Shown in pieces: positions 47,150 through 55,540 of a stretch of 64,000 bases of DNA. Under the pieces are notes generated by a model. The model was given only the letters and a program-made list of their open reading frames with translations. It was not told the DNA's origin and searched no databases. Positions within the stretch are counted from its first letter, which is position 1; each line of letters opens with the position of its first letter. This stretch comes from Polaribacter sp. (GTDB taxonomy: Bacteria; Bacteroidota; Bacteroidia; Flavobacteriales; Flavobacteriaceae): the NCBI RefSeq assembly GCF_024639685.1, contig NZ_JAHEHX010000001.1, forward strand, positions 83,239 to 147,238, given 5' to 3'. Position numbers and translations under genes: made by a program.

Positions 47150-47393
47150 TTTCTAATGTATTAATACGTTAATAAATAATATAACCGTGTAGCTTAAAGT
47201 GCTAGTTGCTATATCTTTAGATTGCAAAACTGATACATTAAACGCTCATTCTGGATTGCGCTTTATTAAGAATTTTAGATAAGAAAGTAAATATGAAAAC
47301 ATCTTAATAGATTTCGTAGTTTTCACAAAGGTATGAAAACCAAAGAAGTTTATTAAAATTAACACAAATTGAGGTGCTAAATGTCAATAAGAT

Positions 47394-48449
47394 TTAGTCA
47401 ATTTTCTTAATTACCGCCTTTGGTGCTTCTTTTCTTGTACCATCAAAACCATCTACACCTCCAACAGTTGTGTATTTCATTACATACTTTTTATCAGGGA
47501 AAATACGTTTATAAGCACTCTGACACATTAAAGTTGCCTCATGAAAACCACACAAAATTAATTTTAATTTACCTGGATATGTGTTTACATCTCCAATTGC
47601 ATAAATTCCTGGAATATTGGTTTGATAATCTAAAGCATTATTTACTTTAATGGCATTTTTTTCGATTTCTAAGCCCCAACTTCCAATAGGTCCTAATTTA
47701 GGAGACAATCCAAAAAGTGGAATAAAATGATCTGTATCTATGATAAAATTCTCTTTGTCTTTCTGCTTAACCTCAACTGCAGTTACTTTTTCTTTGCCAG
47801 AAATACCAATAACTTCTGCAGGAGTAATTAAACGAATTTTACCTGTATCTTTTAATTCTTGAACTTTGTCTACAGAATCTAAAGCACCCCTAAATTCGTT
47901 TCTTCTATGAATTAACGTAACAGATGCTGCAACATCTGTTAGAAATATAGACCAGTCTAAGGCAGAATCTCCACCACCAGAAATGACTACATTTTTATTT
48001 CGATACATTTCTGGATCTCTAATAATATACTCAACACCCTTATCTTCAAAATCTGCAATATTTGGAATAGGAGGTTTTCTTGGCTCAAAAGAACCTAAGC
48101 CACCTGCAATTGCAACTATTGGCGCATGATGTTTTGTGCCTTTATTTGTAGTTACGATAAATGAACCATCTTCTTGTTTGTCTATAGTTTCTGCTCTTTC
48201 TCCTAACGTAAAACCAGGTTCAAATTGTTTGGATTGCTCTAAAAGTTTATCTGTTAAATCGCCTGCTAAAATTTCTGGATAAGCAGGAATATCATAAATA
48301 GGTTTTTTAGGATAAATTTCTGAGCATTGACCACCTGCTTGTGGTAAAGCATCTATTAAATGACAACGCAGCTTTAATAAACCTGCTTCAAAAACTGTAA
48401 ATAAACCTGTTGGTCCTGCACCAATAATTAATATATCTGTTTTTATCAT
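47394..48449 (-). CDS. Ferredoxin-NADP reductase, thioredoxin-reductase-like type
   Basis: A 351-residue flavoprotein with two Rossmann motifs: FAD-binding GAGPTG near residues 10-15 and NAD(P)H-binding SGGGDSALDW near 161-170. The CxxC redox pair of thioredoxin reductase is absent, and the sequence continues as in YumC-type ferredoxin/flavodoxin reductases (HLIDALPQAGGQCSEIYPKK, GIYAIGDVNTYPGK). It probably reduces ferredoxin or flavodoxin with NADPH. It lies downstream of the NifU/Mrp genes on the same strand, so it may feed electrons to iron-sulfur metabolism. Confidence 0.88.
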   Translation of the reverse strand: MIKTDILIIGAGPTGLFTVFEAGLLKLRCHLIDALPQAGGQCSEIYPKKPIYDIPAYPEILAGDLTDKLLEQSKQFEPGFTLGERAETIDKQEDGSFIVTTNKGTKHHAPIVAIAGGLGSFEPRKPPIPNIADFEDKGVEYIIRDPEMYRNKNVVISGGGDSALDWSIFLTDVAASVTLIHRRNEFRGALDSVDKVQELKDTGKIRLITPAEVIGISGKEKVTAVEVKQKDKENFIIDTDHFIPLFGLSPKLGPIGSWGLEIEKNAIKVNNALDYQTNIPGIYAIGDVNTYPGKLKLILCGFHEATLMCQSAYKRIFPDKKYVMKYTTVGGVDGFDGTRKEAPKAVIKKID

Positions 48450-48572
48450 TTTGATAAAAATGTTTTGAGTTTGCTGAGCGCGTTAAGGATTGAAATGGCA
48501 TTCTTTTTTGTCTTTCACAAAAAAGATATAATGTAAAGCCTGACCTTTAGGTAACGCCCAAATATAATTTAA

Positions 48573-48809
48573 TTAAGCAACGTTTATTACTTGTTCTATT
48601 TGTGGAGCATATTTTTTGATGGTTGCTTCTACTCCGTTTTTTAAGGTCATTTGATTTACAGAACAACCTGTACATGCACCTTGTAATTGTACTTTTACAA
48701 TGGCGTCTTCAATAGAAAGTAGCTTAATGTTTCCTCCATCACTCATTAAAAAAGGACGAATTTCATCTAAGGCTTTTTCTACATTATTTTGTGTTTCTTG
48801 TGCTGTCAT
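48573..48809 (-). CDS. NifU-type iron-sulfur scaffold protein
   Basis: A 78-residue NifU C-terminal-domain protein, starting at the ATG at 48809 (MTAQETQNNVEKALDEI) just after the mrp stop; an upstream ATG at 48839 would overlap mrp. The iron-sulfur-binding CxxC is present in GACTGCSVNQMTLKNGVE, and SDGGNIKLL matches the family. It should receive or pass on Fe-S clusters. It follows mrp directly, a common pairing. Confidence 0.92.
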   Translation of the reverse strand: MTAQETQNNVEKALDEIRPFLMSDGGNIKLLSIEDAIVKVQLQGACTGCSVNQMTLKNGVEATIKKYAPQIEQVINVA

Positions 48810-48813
48810 AATC

Positions 48814-49953
48814 TTATTTTTTAACGGAACTACAACCACTCATTGTAGTAATTCTTACAACTTCTGTAGGTGGTAAATTTTTATTCCTTTCTAATAACTG
48901 TGCAACCATTTCTTTGGTAATATTACTAAAAGCTTCTTCTAAGACTGTGTCTTCTTGTAGGGCTACTGGACTACCAACGTCTCCAGATTCTCTAATACTT
49001 TGTACTAATGGAACTTCTCCTAAAAATTTAGTATTAATGTCTTCTGCTAAGTTTTTAGCCCCATCTTTACCAAAAATATAGTATTTATTTTCTGGTAATT
49101 CTTCTGGTGTAAAGTAAGCCATATTTTCTATAATACCCAAAACTGGTACTTTAATAGAATCTTGCTGAAACATTGCTACCCCTTTTTTAGCATCTGCTAA
49201 AGCTATGTTTTGTGGTGTAGAAACTACAACCGCTCCATTAATTGGTAAAGCCTGCACAATTGACAAATGTACATCTCCTGTTCCTGGAGGTAAATCTATC
49301 AATAGAAAATCTAACTCACCCCAAGCTGCATCAAAAATTAATTGATTTAACGCTTTAGAAGCCATTGGCCCTCTCCAAATTACAGCCTGATCTGGATTTG
49401 TAAAAAATCCTAAAGACAATAATTTTACTCCATAATTTTCTACAGGTTTCATTTTAGAACGCCCATCTACATTTACAGAAAGTGGTCTTTCTTTTTCTAC
49501 ATCAAACATTATATGTTGTGATGGCCCATAAACATCTGCATCTAAAACCCCAACACTAAAACCCATTTTTGCTAAAGATATGGCAGTATTTGCAGTTACT
49601 GTAGATTTACCTACACCTCCTTTACCGGAAGCTACAGCAATAATATTTTTGATGTTTGGTATTTCTTTACCTCTAATTAAGTTAGGGTCTTTTTTCTCTA
49701 CTGGTTTCTCTACTTTTAAATTGATTTTTACTTCAATTTTTTCAGAAATATTGGTTTTAATTGCTTTGGTTATTTCAGATTCAATCTTCTTTTTAGCTTG
49801 TAAAGTTGGATTACTGATAGTAACATCTACATTTACTTCATCACCAAAAATAACCACATTTGTAACATTGTTGTTTTCTATTAAACTTTTACCTTCTCCA
49901 GGTGCTGTAATAGTTTCTAATGCTGAATATATATCTTGCTTTTTAAAACTCAT
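48814..49953 (-). CDS. Mrp/NBP35-type P-loop ATPase without the CxxC motif
   Basis: A 379-residue iron-sulfur carrier-like ATPase. The N-terminal DUF59 domain (about 1-90) is followed by the deviant Walker A VASGKGGVGKSTVTANTA (about 107-124), a Walker B region (FLLIDLPPGTGDVHLS near 215-230) and IENMAY. Where ApbC and NBP35 carry a CxxC cluster site after this motif, this protein has FTPEELPENKYYIFG with no cysteine; the only cysteine near the end is in MSGCSSVKK. It starts the operon with NifU. Confidence 0.9.
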   Translation of the reverse strand: MSFKKQDIYSALETITAPGEGKSLIENNNVTNVVIFGDEVNVDVTISNPTLQAKKKIESEITKAIKTNISEKIEVKINLKVEKPVEKKDPNLIRGKEIPNIKNIIAVASGKGGVGKSTVTANTAISLAKMGFSVGVLDADVYGPSQHIMFDVEKERPLSVNVDGRSKMKPVENYGVKLLSLGFFTNPDQAVIWRGPMASKALNQLIFDAAWGELDFLLIDLPPGTGDVHLSIVQALPINGAVVVSTPQNIALADAKKGVAMFQQDSIKVPVLGIIENMAYFTPEELPENKYYIFGKDGAKNLAEDINTKFLGEVPLVQSIRESGDVGSPVALQEDTVLEEAFSNITKEMVAQLLERNKNLPPTEVVRITTMSGCSSVKK

Positions 49954-50102
49954 AATGTATATTTAGTACTTCAAATTTTATAGTTGATTTCTAAAAAATT
50001 TTAAAGACTTATTTTTATTTAATCTTGATTACAAAGATACGTCTTAACAACAAGATAATAAAGTGAATAAATTGTGAAAATTTATGCTTTTATAAGCGGC
50101 GT

Positions 50103-50438
50103 TTATTTTAATTCTTCTGCAGGATTCCAGAAAATAGATTCTAAATTTTGAATCTGATTATCAACAACTACAATTCCTTCGTTTTCTAGCAATTGCTGCA
50201 TAAGGTTTGTACCATCAAAATGATGTTTACCTGTTAATAAACCTTTTTTATTAACCACTCTATGTGCAGGTACTTCCTCCTCTTTATTATGAGAATTATT
50301 CATGGCCCAACCAACCATTCTTGCAGATCTTGCAGCTCCTAGATAGGTAGCAATTGCTCCATAACTCGTTACTCTACCCACTGGTATTTGGCGAGCCACA
50401 ACATATACTTTTTCGAAAAAATTATCTGATTTCTTCAT
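50103..50438 (-). CDS. Alkyltransferase-like protein (ATL) without the active cysteine
   Basis: A 111-residue protein of the MGMT C-terminal family. It has the DNA-binding winged helix (about 5-50, including VPVGRVTSYGAIATYLGAAR) and the active-site region, but the catalytic PCHR is VPAHRVVN: residues 57-60, with Ala58 in place of the alkyl-accepting cysteine. Such alkyltransferase-like proteins bind O6-alkylguanine without repairing it and pass the lesion to nucleotide excision repair; UvrC is encoded in this window. It lies 42 bases after trmB on the same strand. Confidence 0.9.
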   Translation of the reverse strand: MKKSDNFFEKVYVVARQIPVGRVTSYGAIATYLGAARSARMVGWAMNNSHNKEEEVPAHRVVNKKGLLTGKHHFDGTNLMQQLLENEGIVVVDNQIQNLESIFWNPAEELK

Positions 50439-50480
50439 GTTGTGAAGATAGCGAATTACAAAAAAAGAAATTATTAATTG

Positions 50481-51152
50481 CTAATACTTTAAACGAAATT
50501 GGATATACGTAATCCATTTACCAACTTCTAAGTATTGGTTTTCGTAAAAAGTTTGTGTTTCGGTAACCTCTTTGGGAGCTCCTTCATTATTGTATACATT
50601 ATGATTTGCATACAAAATTTCGTGTTCTGCACCTTGTAACAAACCTAAAGTATACCCATGCATAAACTCAGAATCTGTTTTTAGGTTGATGATACCATCT
50701 TCTTTTAAAACAGTGTGATACTTCTTTAAGAAAGAAGCATTGGTCATTCTATGTTTCGTTCTTTGGTATTTAATTTGTGGATCTGGAAAAGTTATCCAGA
50801 TTTCAGAAACTTCATTTTGTGCAAAGATAAAATCTACTAATTCAATCTGAGTTCTTACAAAAGCAACGTTGTCTAAATTTTCTTCGATTGCAGTTTTAGC
50901 ACCTCTCCAAAAACGAGCACCCTTAATATCTATACCAATGTAATTTTTATTTGGATTTTTACGAGCTAAAGCAATTGTATACTCGCCTTTACCACAACCT
51001 AATTCTACAATAATTGGATTGTTATTTCCAAAAAAAGAATGCCATTTACCTTTCTGAGAAAAGTTGTTTATAGCTTCCTCTCTTGTTGGTTGAATGACAT
51101 TTTTAAACGTTTCATTTTCCTGAAAACGTTTCAGTTTATTTTTACTTCCCAA
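50481..51152 (-). CDS. trmB: tRNA (guanine-N7)-methyltransferase
   Basis: S-adenosylmethionine-dependent enzyme that methylates G46 in the tRNA variable loop. 223 residues, usual length. Visible features are the SAM-binding ELGCGKGEYTIALARKNP (near 50-67), the signature IWITFPDPQIKYQRTKHRM (near 118-136) with the catalytic aspartate, and GIINLKTDSE (near 152-161). The start at 51152 is followed upstream after nine bases by the small membrane protein gene; the two genes share a direction. Confidence 0.95.
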   Translation of the reverse strand: MGSKNKLKRFQENETFKNVIQPTREEAINNFSQKGKWHSFFGNNNPIIVELGCGKGEYTIALARKNPNKNYIGIDIKGARFWRGAKTAIEENLDNVAFVRTQIELVDFIFAQNEVSEIWITFPDPQIKYQRTKHRMTNASFLKKYHTVLKEDGIINLKTDSEFMHGYTLGLLQGAEHEILYANHNVYNNEGAPKEVTETQTFYENQYLEVGKWITYIQFRLKY

Positions 51153-51161
51153 ATTGCTGGC

Positions 51162-51383
51162 TTATGCTCTATCTTCTGTTCCTTCGTCTAAAAATCTCTT
51201 AGACTCCTTCATCCAATATGCAAATAAAACTAAAAGCACTACTAAAAAACCCCAGTTTACAGCGTTTGAAATCCACCAACCTAAATCTGCAGTAGCAACC
51301 TCTAACCTTAACCATCTAAAAGGGATGAATAAAATATCTGTAAATAAACTACCAATCCATTTAAAAATATTGCTTGCTATCAT
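51162..51383 (-). CDS. Small membrane protein (DUF6341-like)
   Basis: A 73-residue Flavobacteriia-type membrane protein with one or two hydrophobic segments (about 5-20 and 40-60), tryptophan-rich, and a charged tail (FAYWMKESKRFLDEGTEDRA). Its position just before trmB and divergent to the DUF6427-like gene is a neighbourhood I associate with DUF6341 proteins, though I cannot run a search. Function unknown. A plus-strand open frame over the same region is only its shadow. Confidence 0.68.
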   Translation of the reverse strand: MIASNIFKWIGSLFTDILFIPFRWLRLEVATADLGWWISNAVNWGFLVVLLVLFAYWMKESKRFLDEGTEDRA

Positions 51384-51424
51384 AACTTATTTATATTTAC
51401 ACTGCAAAAATAACAAAAGAATCA

Positions 51425-52354
51425 ATGCTAGCCAATTTTTTAAACAAATCTAAACCCATCAATTTTATTGGGATAGCAATTTTATTTTTTTTAGGCTATT
51501 TATCGTTTGTTTTTGAAGTGTTTCCTTTTCAGAATATAACACTAATTGACGTTATTAAATATATTGTTGTTTTTATCATTTTTATTGCACTGTTTTTTTC
51601 TTTTAACTTCATTGTCATAAAAAATAGTCTTACACTAGACAACCTATATGGTTTTTTCTTCTTTTCACTTTTTACTTTTTGCATACTACCTAAAATTGTA
51701 AGTTACTCATTTTTAGTTAACATACTAGTTTACCAATTGGCAATTAGAAAAATATACAGTTTACGATCTTTACATAAACTCAAAGAAAAATTATTTGATG
51801 GTGGTCTTTGGTTGGGTGTTCTTTTTGTGTTAGACTCTAGAACACTACTTTTTATTCCACTAATTTATTTTGCTATCTACATCCATCATAAAATTACAAT
51901 ACACACCATCTTAATTCCAATTGTAGGATGGATAACACCATTAATAATTTACTTTTCTTTCACCTTATGGCAAGAAAGTACAGCTAATTTTAGTGCGCTA
52001 TTTGAGCCAGAATTTAGTATGGATTTTCAATTTTACATTAGTTCTAAGTATCTTTTTTTAGTCTATTTTATGTGCATTACTTGCTTCATTTCAATTTTTG
52101 CTAAATCGTATAAAGTAATGGCAATTAATAATACCTTTCGAAAAAACTGGGTTTTAATTCTCATCAACACCATTATAGCAATACTTTATATTGTTTCTGT
52201 AGATGCTAAGAATGGTGCTGAACTAATGTATATGGCTTTTCCTACTGCTGTGATTTTGGCAAACGGCATAGAACTAATTTCAAAACCAAGGAATAAAAAT
52301 AGTATCATTTTTCTACTAATATGCTTTGCGTTGAGTTTTTATTTTATACTATAA
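51425..52354 (+). CDS. Polytopic membrane protein (DUF6427-like)
   Basis: A 309-residue inner-membrane protein with about ten hydrophobic segments across its length (NFIGIAILFFLGYLSFVFEV at the start, ending in SIIFLLICFALSFYFIL). The profile and its neighbourhood, divergent to the DUF6341-like gene and trmB, fit the uncharacterised DUF6427 family of Flavobacteriia. Function unknown; the large number of membrane segments makes a transport or lipid-linked role possible. Start ATG at 51425 gives a clean positive N-terminus. Confidence 0.7.
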   Translation: MLANFLNKSKPINFIGIAILFFLGYLSFVFEVFPFQNITLIDVIKYIVVFIIFIALFFSFNFIVIKNSLTLDNLYGFFFFSLFTFCILPKIVSYSFLVNILVYQLAIRKIYSLRSLHKLKEKLFDGGLWLGVLFVLDSRTLLFIPLIYFAIYIHHKITIHTILIPIVGWITPLIIYFSFTLWQESTANFSALFEPEFSMDFQFYISSKYLFLVYFMCITCFISIFAKSYKVMAINNTFRKNWVLILINTIIAILYIVSVDAKNGAELMYMAFPTAVILANGIELISKPRNKNSIIFLLICFALSFYFIL

Positions 52355-52409
52355 TTTTAACTTAAAAAAGAAAATAATCACCAAATTTGTAGCGATTTAT
52401 AAATTTGCT

Positions 52410-53305
52410 ATGAAAACAAGAACTTTAGCGTTAATTGCAGTTACTATTGCAACAATTATTTATGGTGTAAATTATACCATAGCAAAAGATGTAATGCCTA
52501 CTTATGTAAAACCCTATGCATTTATTTTATTAAGAGTTGCGGTGCTACTCTACTATTTTGGTTTTTAGGATTGTTTGTAAACGCTAAAAAAATTGAAAAA
52601 CAAGATTTTAAAAAAATTGCTTTTGCTTCTTTTTTTGGTATTGCCTTAAACATGCTTTCTTTTTTTAAAGGCTTAAGTCTTACAACACCTATTAGTGCTT
52701 CTGTAATGATGGTAACTTCCCCAATTATGGTATTAGTTTTTTCGTTTTTTTTATTAAAAGGAACAATTGTAAAAAAACAAATTTTAGGCATTGGTATCGG
52801 GTTAGTTGGGGCTATTTTACTTATACTTTATGGAAATAACTCTGTTAAAAACGCAAGTAATATTCCACTTGGTAATTTTCTGGTTTTTATAAATGCTACT
52901 TCTTATGGGTTATACCTAGTTTTAGTGAAAAACTTAATTTCTAAGTACAATCCTTTAGTTTTTATAAAGTGGTTATATCTTTTTGGATTAATCTATATTA
53001 TCCCTTTTGGGATGTCAGAAATGACTGAAATTAACTGGATAAGTATGCCCTCTGTTATTTATATAAAAATTGGTTTTGTTATTTTATGTACCACATGTAT
53101 CACCTATTTGTTTAATTTGTATGGCTTGTCTAAATTAAAGCCAACAACTGTTAGTGTTTTTATCTACTTACAACCAGTTATTGCCTCTACATATGCTCTA
53201 ATTGTTGGTAGCGACTCTCTTAATATTATTAAGGTAACTGCTACGTTAATTATATTTTTGGGTGTTTATTTAGTTACCAAACAAACCAAAAAATCCATCA
53301 AATAA
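52410..53305 (+). pseudogene. DMT/EamA transporter, disrupted by a frameshift
   Basis: A DMT-family permease whose reading frame is broken once. From ATG 52410 the frame reads MKTRTLALIAVTIATIIYG up to LLRVAV and then stops at a TAG by 52569. Near 52540-52543 (GCGGTGCT) the continuation lies one base out: ATLLFWFLGLFVNAKK and the rest of the protein to 53305. Restoring one G would give GCGGGTGCT and about 298 residues, the normal family length with ten membrane segments. The change at a short G run could be a real deletion or a base-calling error. A TAAATTTG element directly precedes the ATG. Confidence 0.85.
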
Positions 53306-53341
53306 AAACTTATCTTTGCTTTATATTTAAAATTTGAATTT

Positions 53342-54208
53342 ATGATTCAATCTATGACGGGTTTTGGAAAATCTGTACTACAATTGCCAACAAAAAAAGT
53401 TACTATTGAAATTAAATCTTTAAATAGTAAAAACTTAGATTTAAACGTTAGAATACCTTCTTATTATAAAGAAAAGGAATTAGCAGTTCGTAAAAAACTA
53501 GCTAGAGCTCTGGTAAGAGGTAAGGTAGATTTTTCAATTTTTGTAGAAATGACTGCAGATGAAACTTCAACTACCGTAAATAAGAGGGTTGTTAAAGATT
53601 ATATCAATCAACTTAAAAACGTTGTAGAAACTGGAAGAGCTTCTGATGTTGAACTACTAAAAATGGCAATTTCTATGCCTGACGCCTTAAAAACGGAACG
53701 TGAAGAGTTAGACGAGAATGAGTGGGCTACCATAAACCAAAATATAGATGAGGCCATTGCAAAAATAATCCAATATAGAATTGATGAAGCAGTTTCTTTA
53801 GAGGAAGACTTTAAAGAGCGTATTCTAAATATTAGAAAATATTTAGAGGAAGTTAAAGCCTTAGATGCAGACAGAATAGAAAATGTAAAAATACGTTTGC
53901 AAAAAGCAATTAATGACTTGCAGGTAACTACAGACGAAAATAGATTTGAGCAAGAACTTATTTATTATTTAGAAAAATTAGACATTAACGAAGAAAAAGT
54001 ACGTTTAGAAAATCATTTAAATTACTTTTTAGAAACGTTAGCTACAACAGATTCTAATGGGAAAAAATTAGGGTTTATCGTTCAAGAAATGGGAAGAGAA
54101 ATTAATACTACTGGTTCTAAAGCTAATTTTGCACCAATGCAAAAAGCCGTAATTCAAATGAAAAACGAATTAGAACAAATTAAAGAACAAATTTTAAATG
54201 TGCTTTAA
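53342..54208 (+). CDS. YicC/YloC family endoribonuclease
   Basis: A 288-residue protein with the start MIQSMTGFGKS, typical of YicC/YloC, and a conserved C-terminal DUF1732 segment (about 205-285, GKKLGFIVQEMGREINTTGS and KANFAPMQKAVIQMKNELE). YicC in E. coli is an endoribonuclease involved in small-RNA turnover; I infer the same type of activity. It is followed by gmk, a neighbour of yicC in many bacteria, and then nadD, all on the plus strand. Confidence 0.9.
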   Translation: MIQSMTGFGKSVLQLPTKKVTIEIKSLNSKNLDLNVRIPSYYKEKELAVRKKLARALVRGKVDFSIFVEMTADETSTTVNKRVVKDYINQLKNVVETGRASDVELLKMAISMPDALKTEREELDENEWATINQNIDEAIAKIIQYRIDEAVSLEEDFKERILNIRKYLEEVKALDADRIENVKIRLQKAINDLQVTTDENRFEQELIYYLEKLDINEEKVRLENHLNYFLETLATTDSNGKKLGFIVQEMGREINTTGSKANFAPMQKAVIQMKNELEQIKEQILNVL

Positions 54209-54235
54209 AAATATTCTAATAAATATTTTTAAAAC

Positions 54236-54287
54236 AAGCTGAATTTAATTCAGCTTCATAAAAAACAAAATACTGAACTCAGTTCAG
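54236..54287 (+). repeat. Two small palindromes between yicC and gmk
   Basis: AAGCTGAATT / AATTCAGCTT (54236-54256) and CTGAAC / GTTCAG (54273-54287) are near-perfect inverted repeats sharing a CTGAA...TTCAG core. Neither is followed by a T-run, so they are not clear terminators. They may be small intergenic palindromes or RNA structures in the yicC-gmk transcript. Confidence 0.5.
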
Positions 54288-54303
54288 GCTAATAAATTTA
54301 AAT

Positions 54304-54900
54304 ATGAAAGATAATTTTAAAGGAAAGTTATTTGTTTTTTCAGCACCTTCAGGTTCGGGTAAAACAACCATTGTTCGTCATTTATTAGCTCAAAAGAAAT
54401 TCAACTTAGCATTTTCTATCTCTGCCACGTCTAGGGCGCCAAGAGGATTCGAAAAGCATGGTGAAGACTATTATTTTATTTCTTTACAAGATTTTAAAAA
54501 CCATATTAAAGCAGACAACTTTTTAGAATGGGAAGAGGTTTATAGAGATAATTTTTATGGCACCTTAAAAACAGAAGTAGAACGTTTATGGGCACAAAAA
54601 AAACATGTAATTTTTGATATTGATGTTGCTGGTGGGTTACGAATTAAAAAAAAGTTTCCAACACAAACACTTTCTGTTTTTGTAAAACCCCCAAGCATTG
54701 ACGAGTTAAAAATACGATTGAAAAAAAGAAAAACAGAAACTGAAGAAAAAATTAATATGCGCATTGCTAAAGCTTCTGTAGAATTAGCAACAGCCCCACA
54801 ATTTGATAAAATCATAAAAAACTATGATTTAGAAGTCGCTTTAGAAGAAGCTGAAGTGTTAATTGGTGAATTTCTTGATCTAAAAAAAAGTGAATCCTAA
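54304..54900 (+). CDS. gmk: Guanylate kinase
   Basis: Cytoplasmic enzyme phosphorylating GMP to GDP with ATP. 198 residues, usual length. The P-loop SAPSGSGKTTIVRHLL (about 13-28), the GMP-binding SATSRAPRGFEKHGEDYYF (about 41-59) and the lid with arginines (RLKKRKTETEEKINMRIA near 138-155) are all present. It follows yicC, and nadD begins 13 bases downstream on the same strand. Confidence 0.96.
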   Translation: MKDNFKGKLFVFSAPSGSGKTTIVRHLLAQKKFNLAFSISATSRAPRGFEKHGEDYYFISLQDFKNHIKADNFLEWEEVYRDNFYGTLKTEVERLWAQKKHVIFDIDVAGGLRIKKKFPTQTLSVFVKPPSIDELKIRLKKRKTETEEKINMRIAKASVELATAPQFDKIIKNYDLEVALEEAEVLIGEFLDLKKSES

Positions 54901-54913
54901 AGTTGCTTAAAAA

Positions 54914-55495
54914 ATGAAAATCGGCTTATACTTTGGTACATTTAATCCTATTCACATTGGACATCTAATCATTGCCAATGAAATGGTAGAAAATTCTGAT
55001 CTAGATGAAATATGGATGGTAGTTACCCCTCATAATCCTTTTAAAAAAAAGCAATCATTATTAGAAAATCATCATCGTTTTGAGCTAGTATATAGGGCCA
55101 CAGAAAACTATGACAAAATTAAACCTTCCGATTTAGAGTTTAAACTTCCACAACCTAACTATACTGTACACACCTTAGCCCATGCAGTAGACACGTATCC
55201 AAACAAAGAATTTTGTTTAATTATGGGAGAAGATAATTTAAAAAGCTTCCATAAATGGAAAAATTATGAAACTATCTTAGAGCATCATCAAATATACGTA
55301 TATCCAAGAGTTTCAGTTGGGTCTATTGCTCATCAGTTTAAAAACCATCCTAAAATACATGCCGTAAAAGCACCTATTATAGAGCTATCTTCTACAATGA
55401 TTAGAAAAGGAATACAACAACAAAAAAACATTAAACCCTTATTAAGTAAGGAAGTTTGGGAATATATAGACGAAATGAATTTTTATAAAAAATAG
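54914..55495 (+). CDS. nadD: Nicotinate-nucleotide adenylyltransferase
   Basis: Cytoplasmic NAD-biosynthesis enzyme that adenylates nicotinic acid mononucleotide. 193 residues. The nucleotidyltransferase motif YFGTFNPIHIGHLIIANE (about 6-23) with HIGH-type histidines and the C-terminal ELSSTMIRKGIQQ (near 158-170, ISSTxIR motif) are intact. It follows gmk by 13 bases, so they probably share a transcript. Confidence 0.95.
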   Translation: MKIGLYFGTFNPIHIGHLIIANEMVENSDLDEIWMVVTPHNPFKKKQSLLENHHRFELVYRATENYDKIKPSDLEFKLPQPNYTVHTLAHAVDTYPNKEFCLIMGEDNLKSFHKWKNYETILEHHQIYVYPRVSVGSIAHQFKNHPKIHAVKAPIIELSSTMIRKGIQQQKNIKPLLSKEVWEYIDEMNFYKK

Positions 55496-55540
55496 TTTCA
55501 TTATTTTTACGTTAAAGACCAAAGAAACCTATCATTTAAA

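Noticed and set aside
51154..51453. Plus-strand open frame of 99 codons over the small membrane protein
   Set aside because: It runs antisense to a plausible membrane protein gene beside trmB and has no family resemblance.
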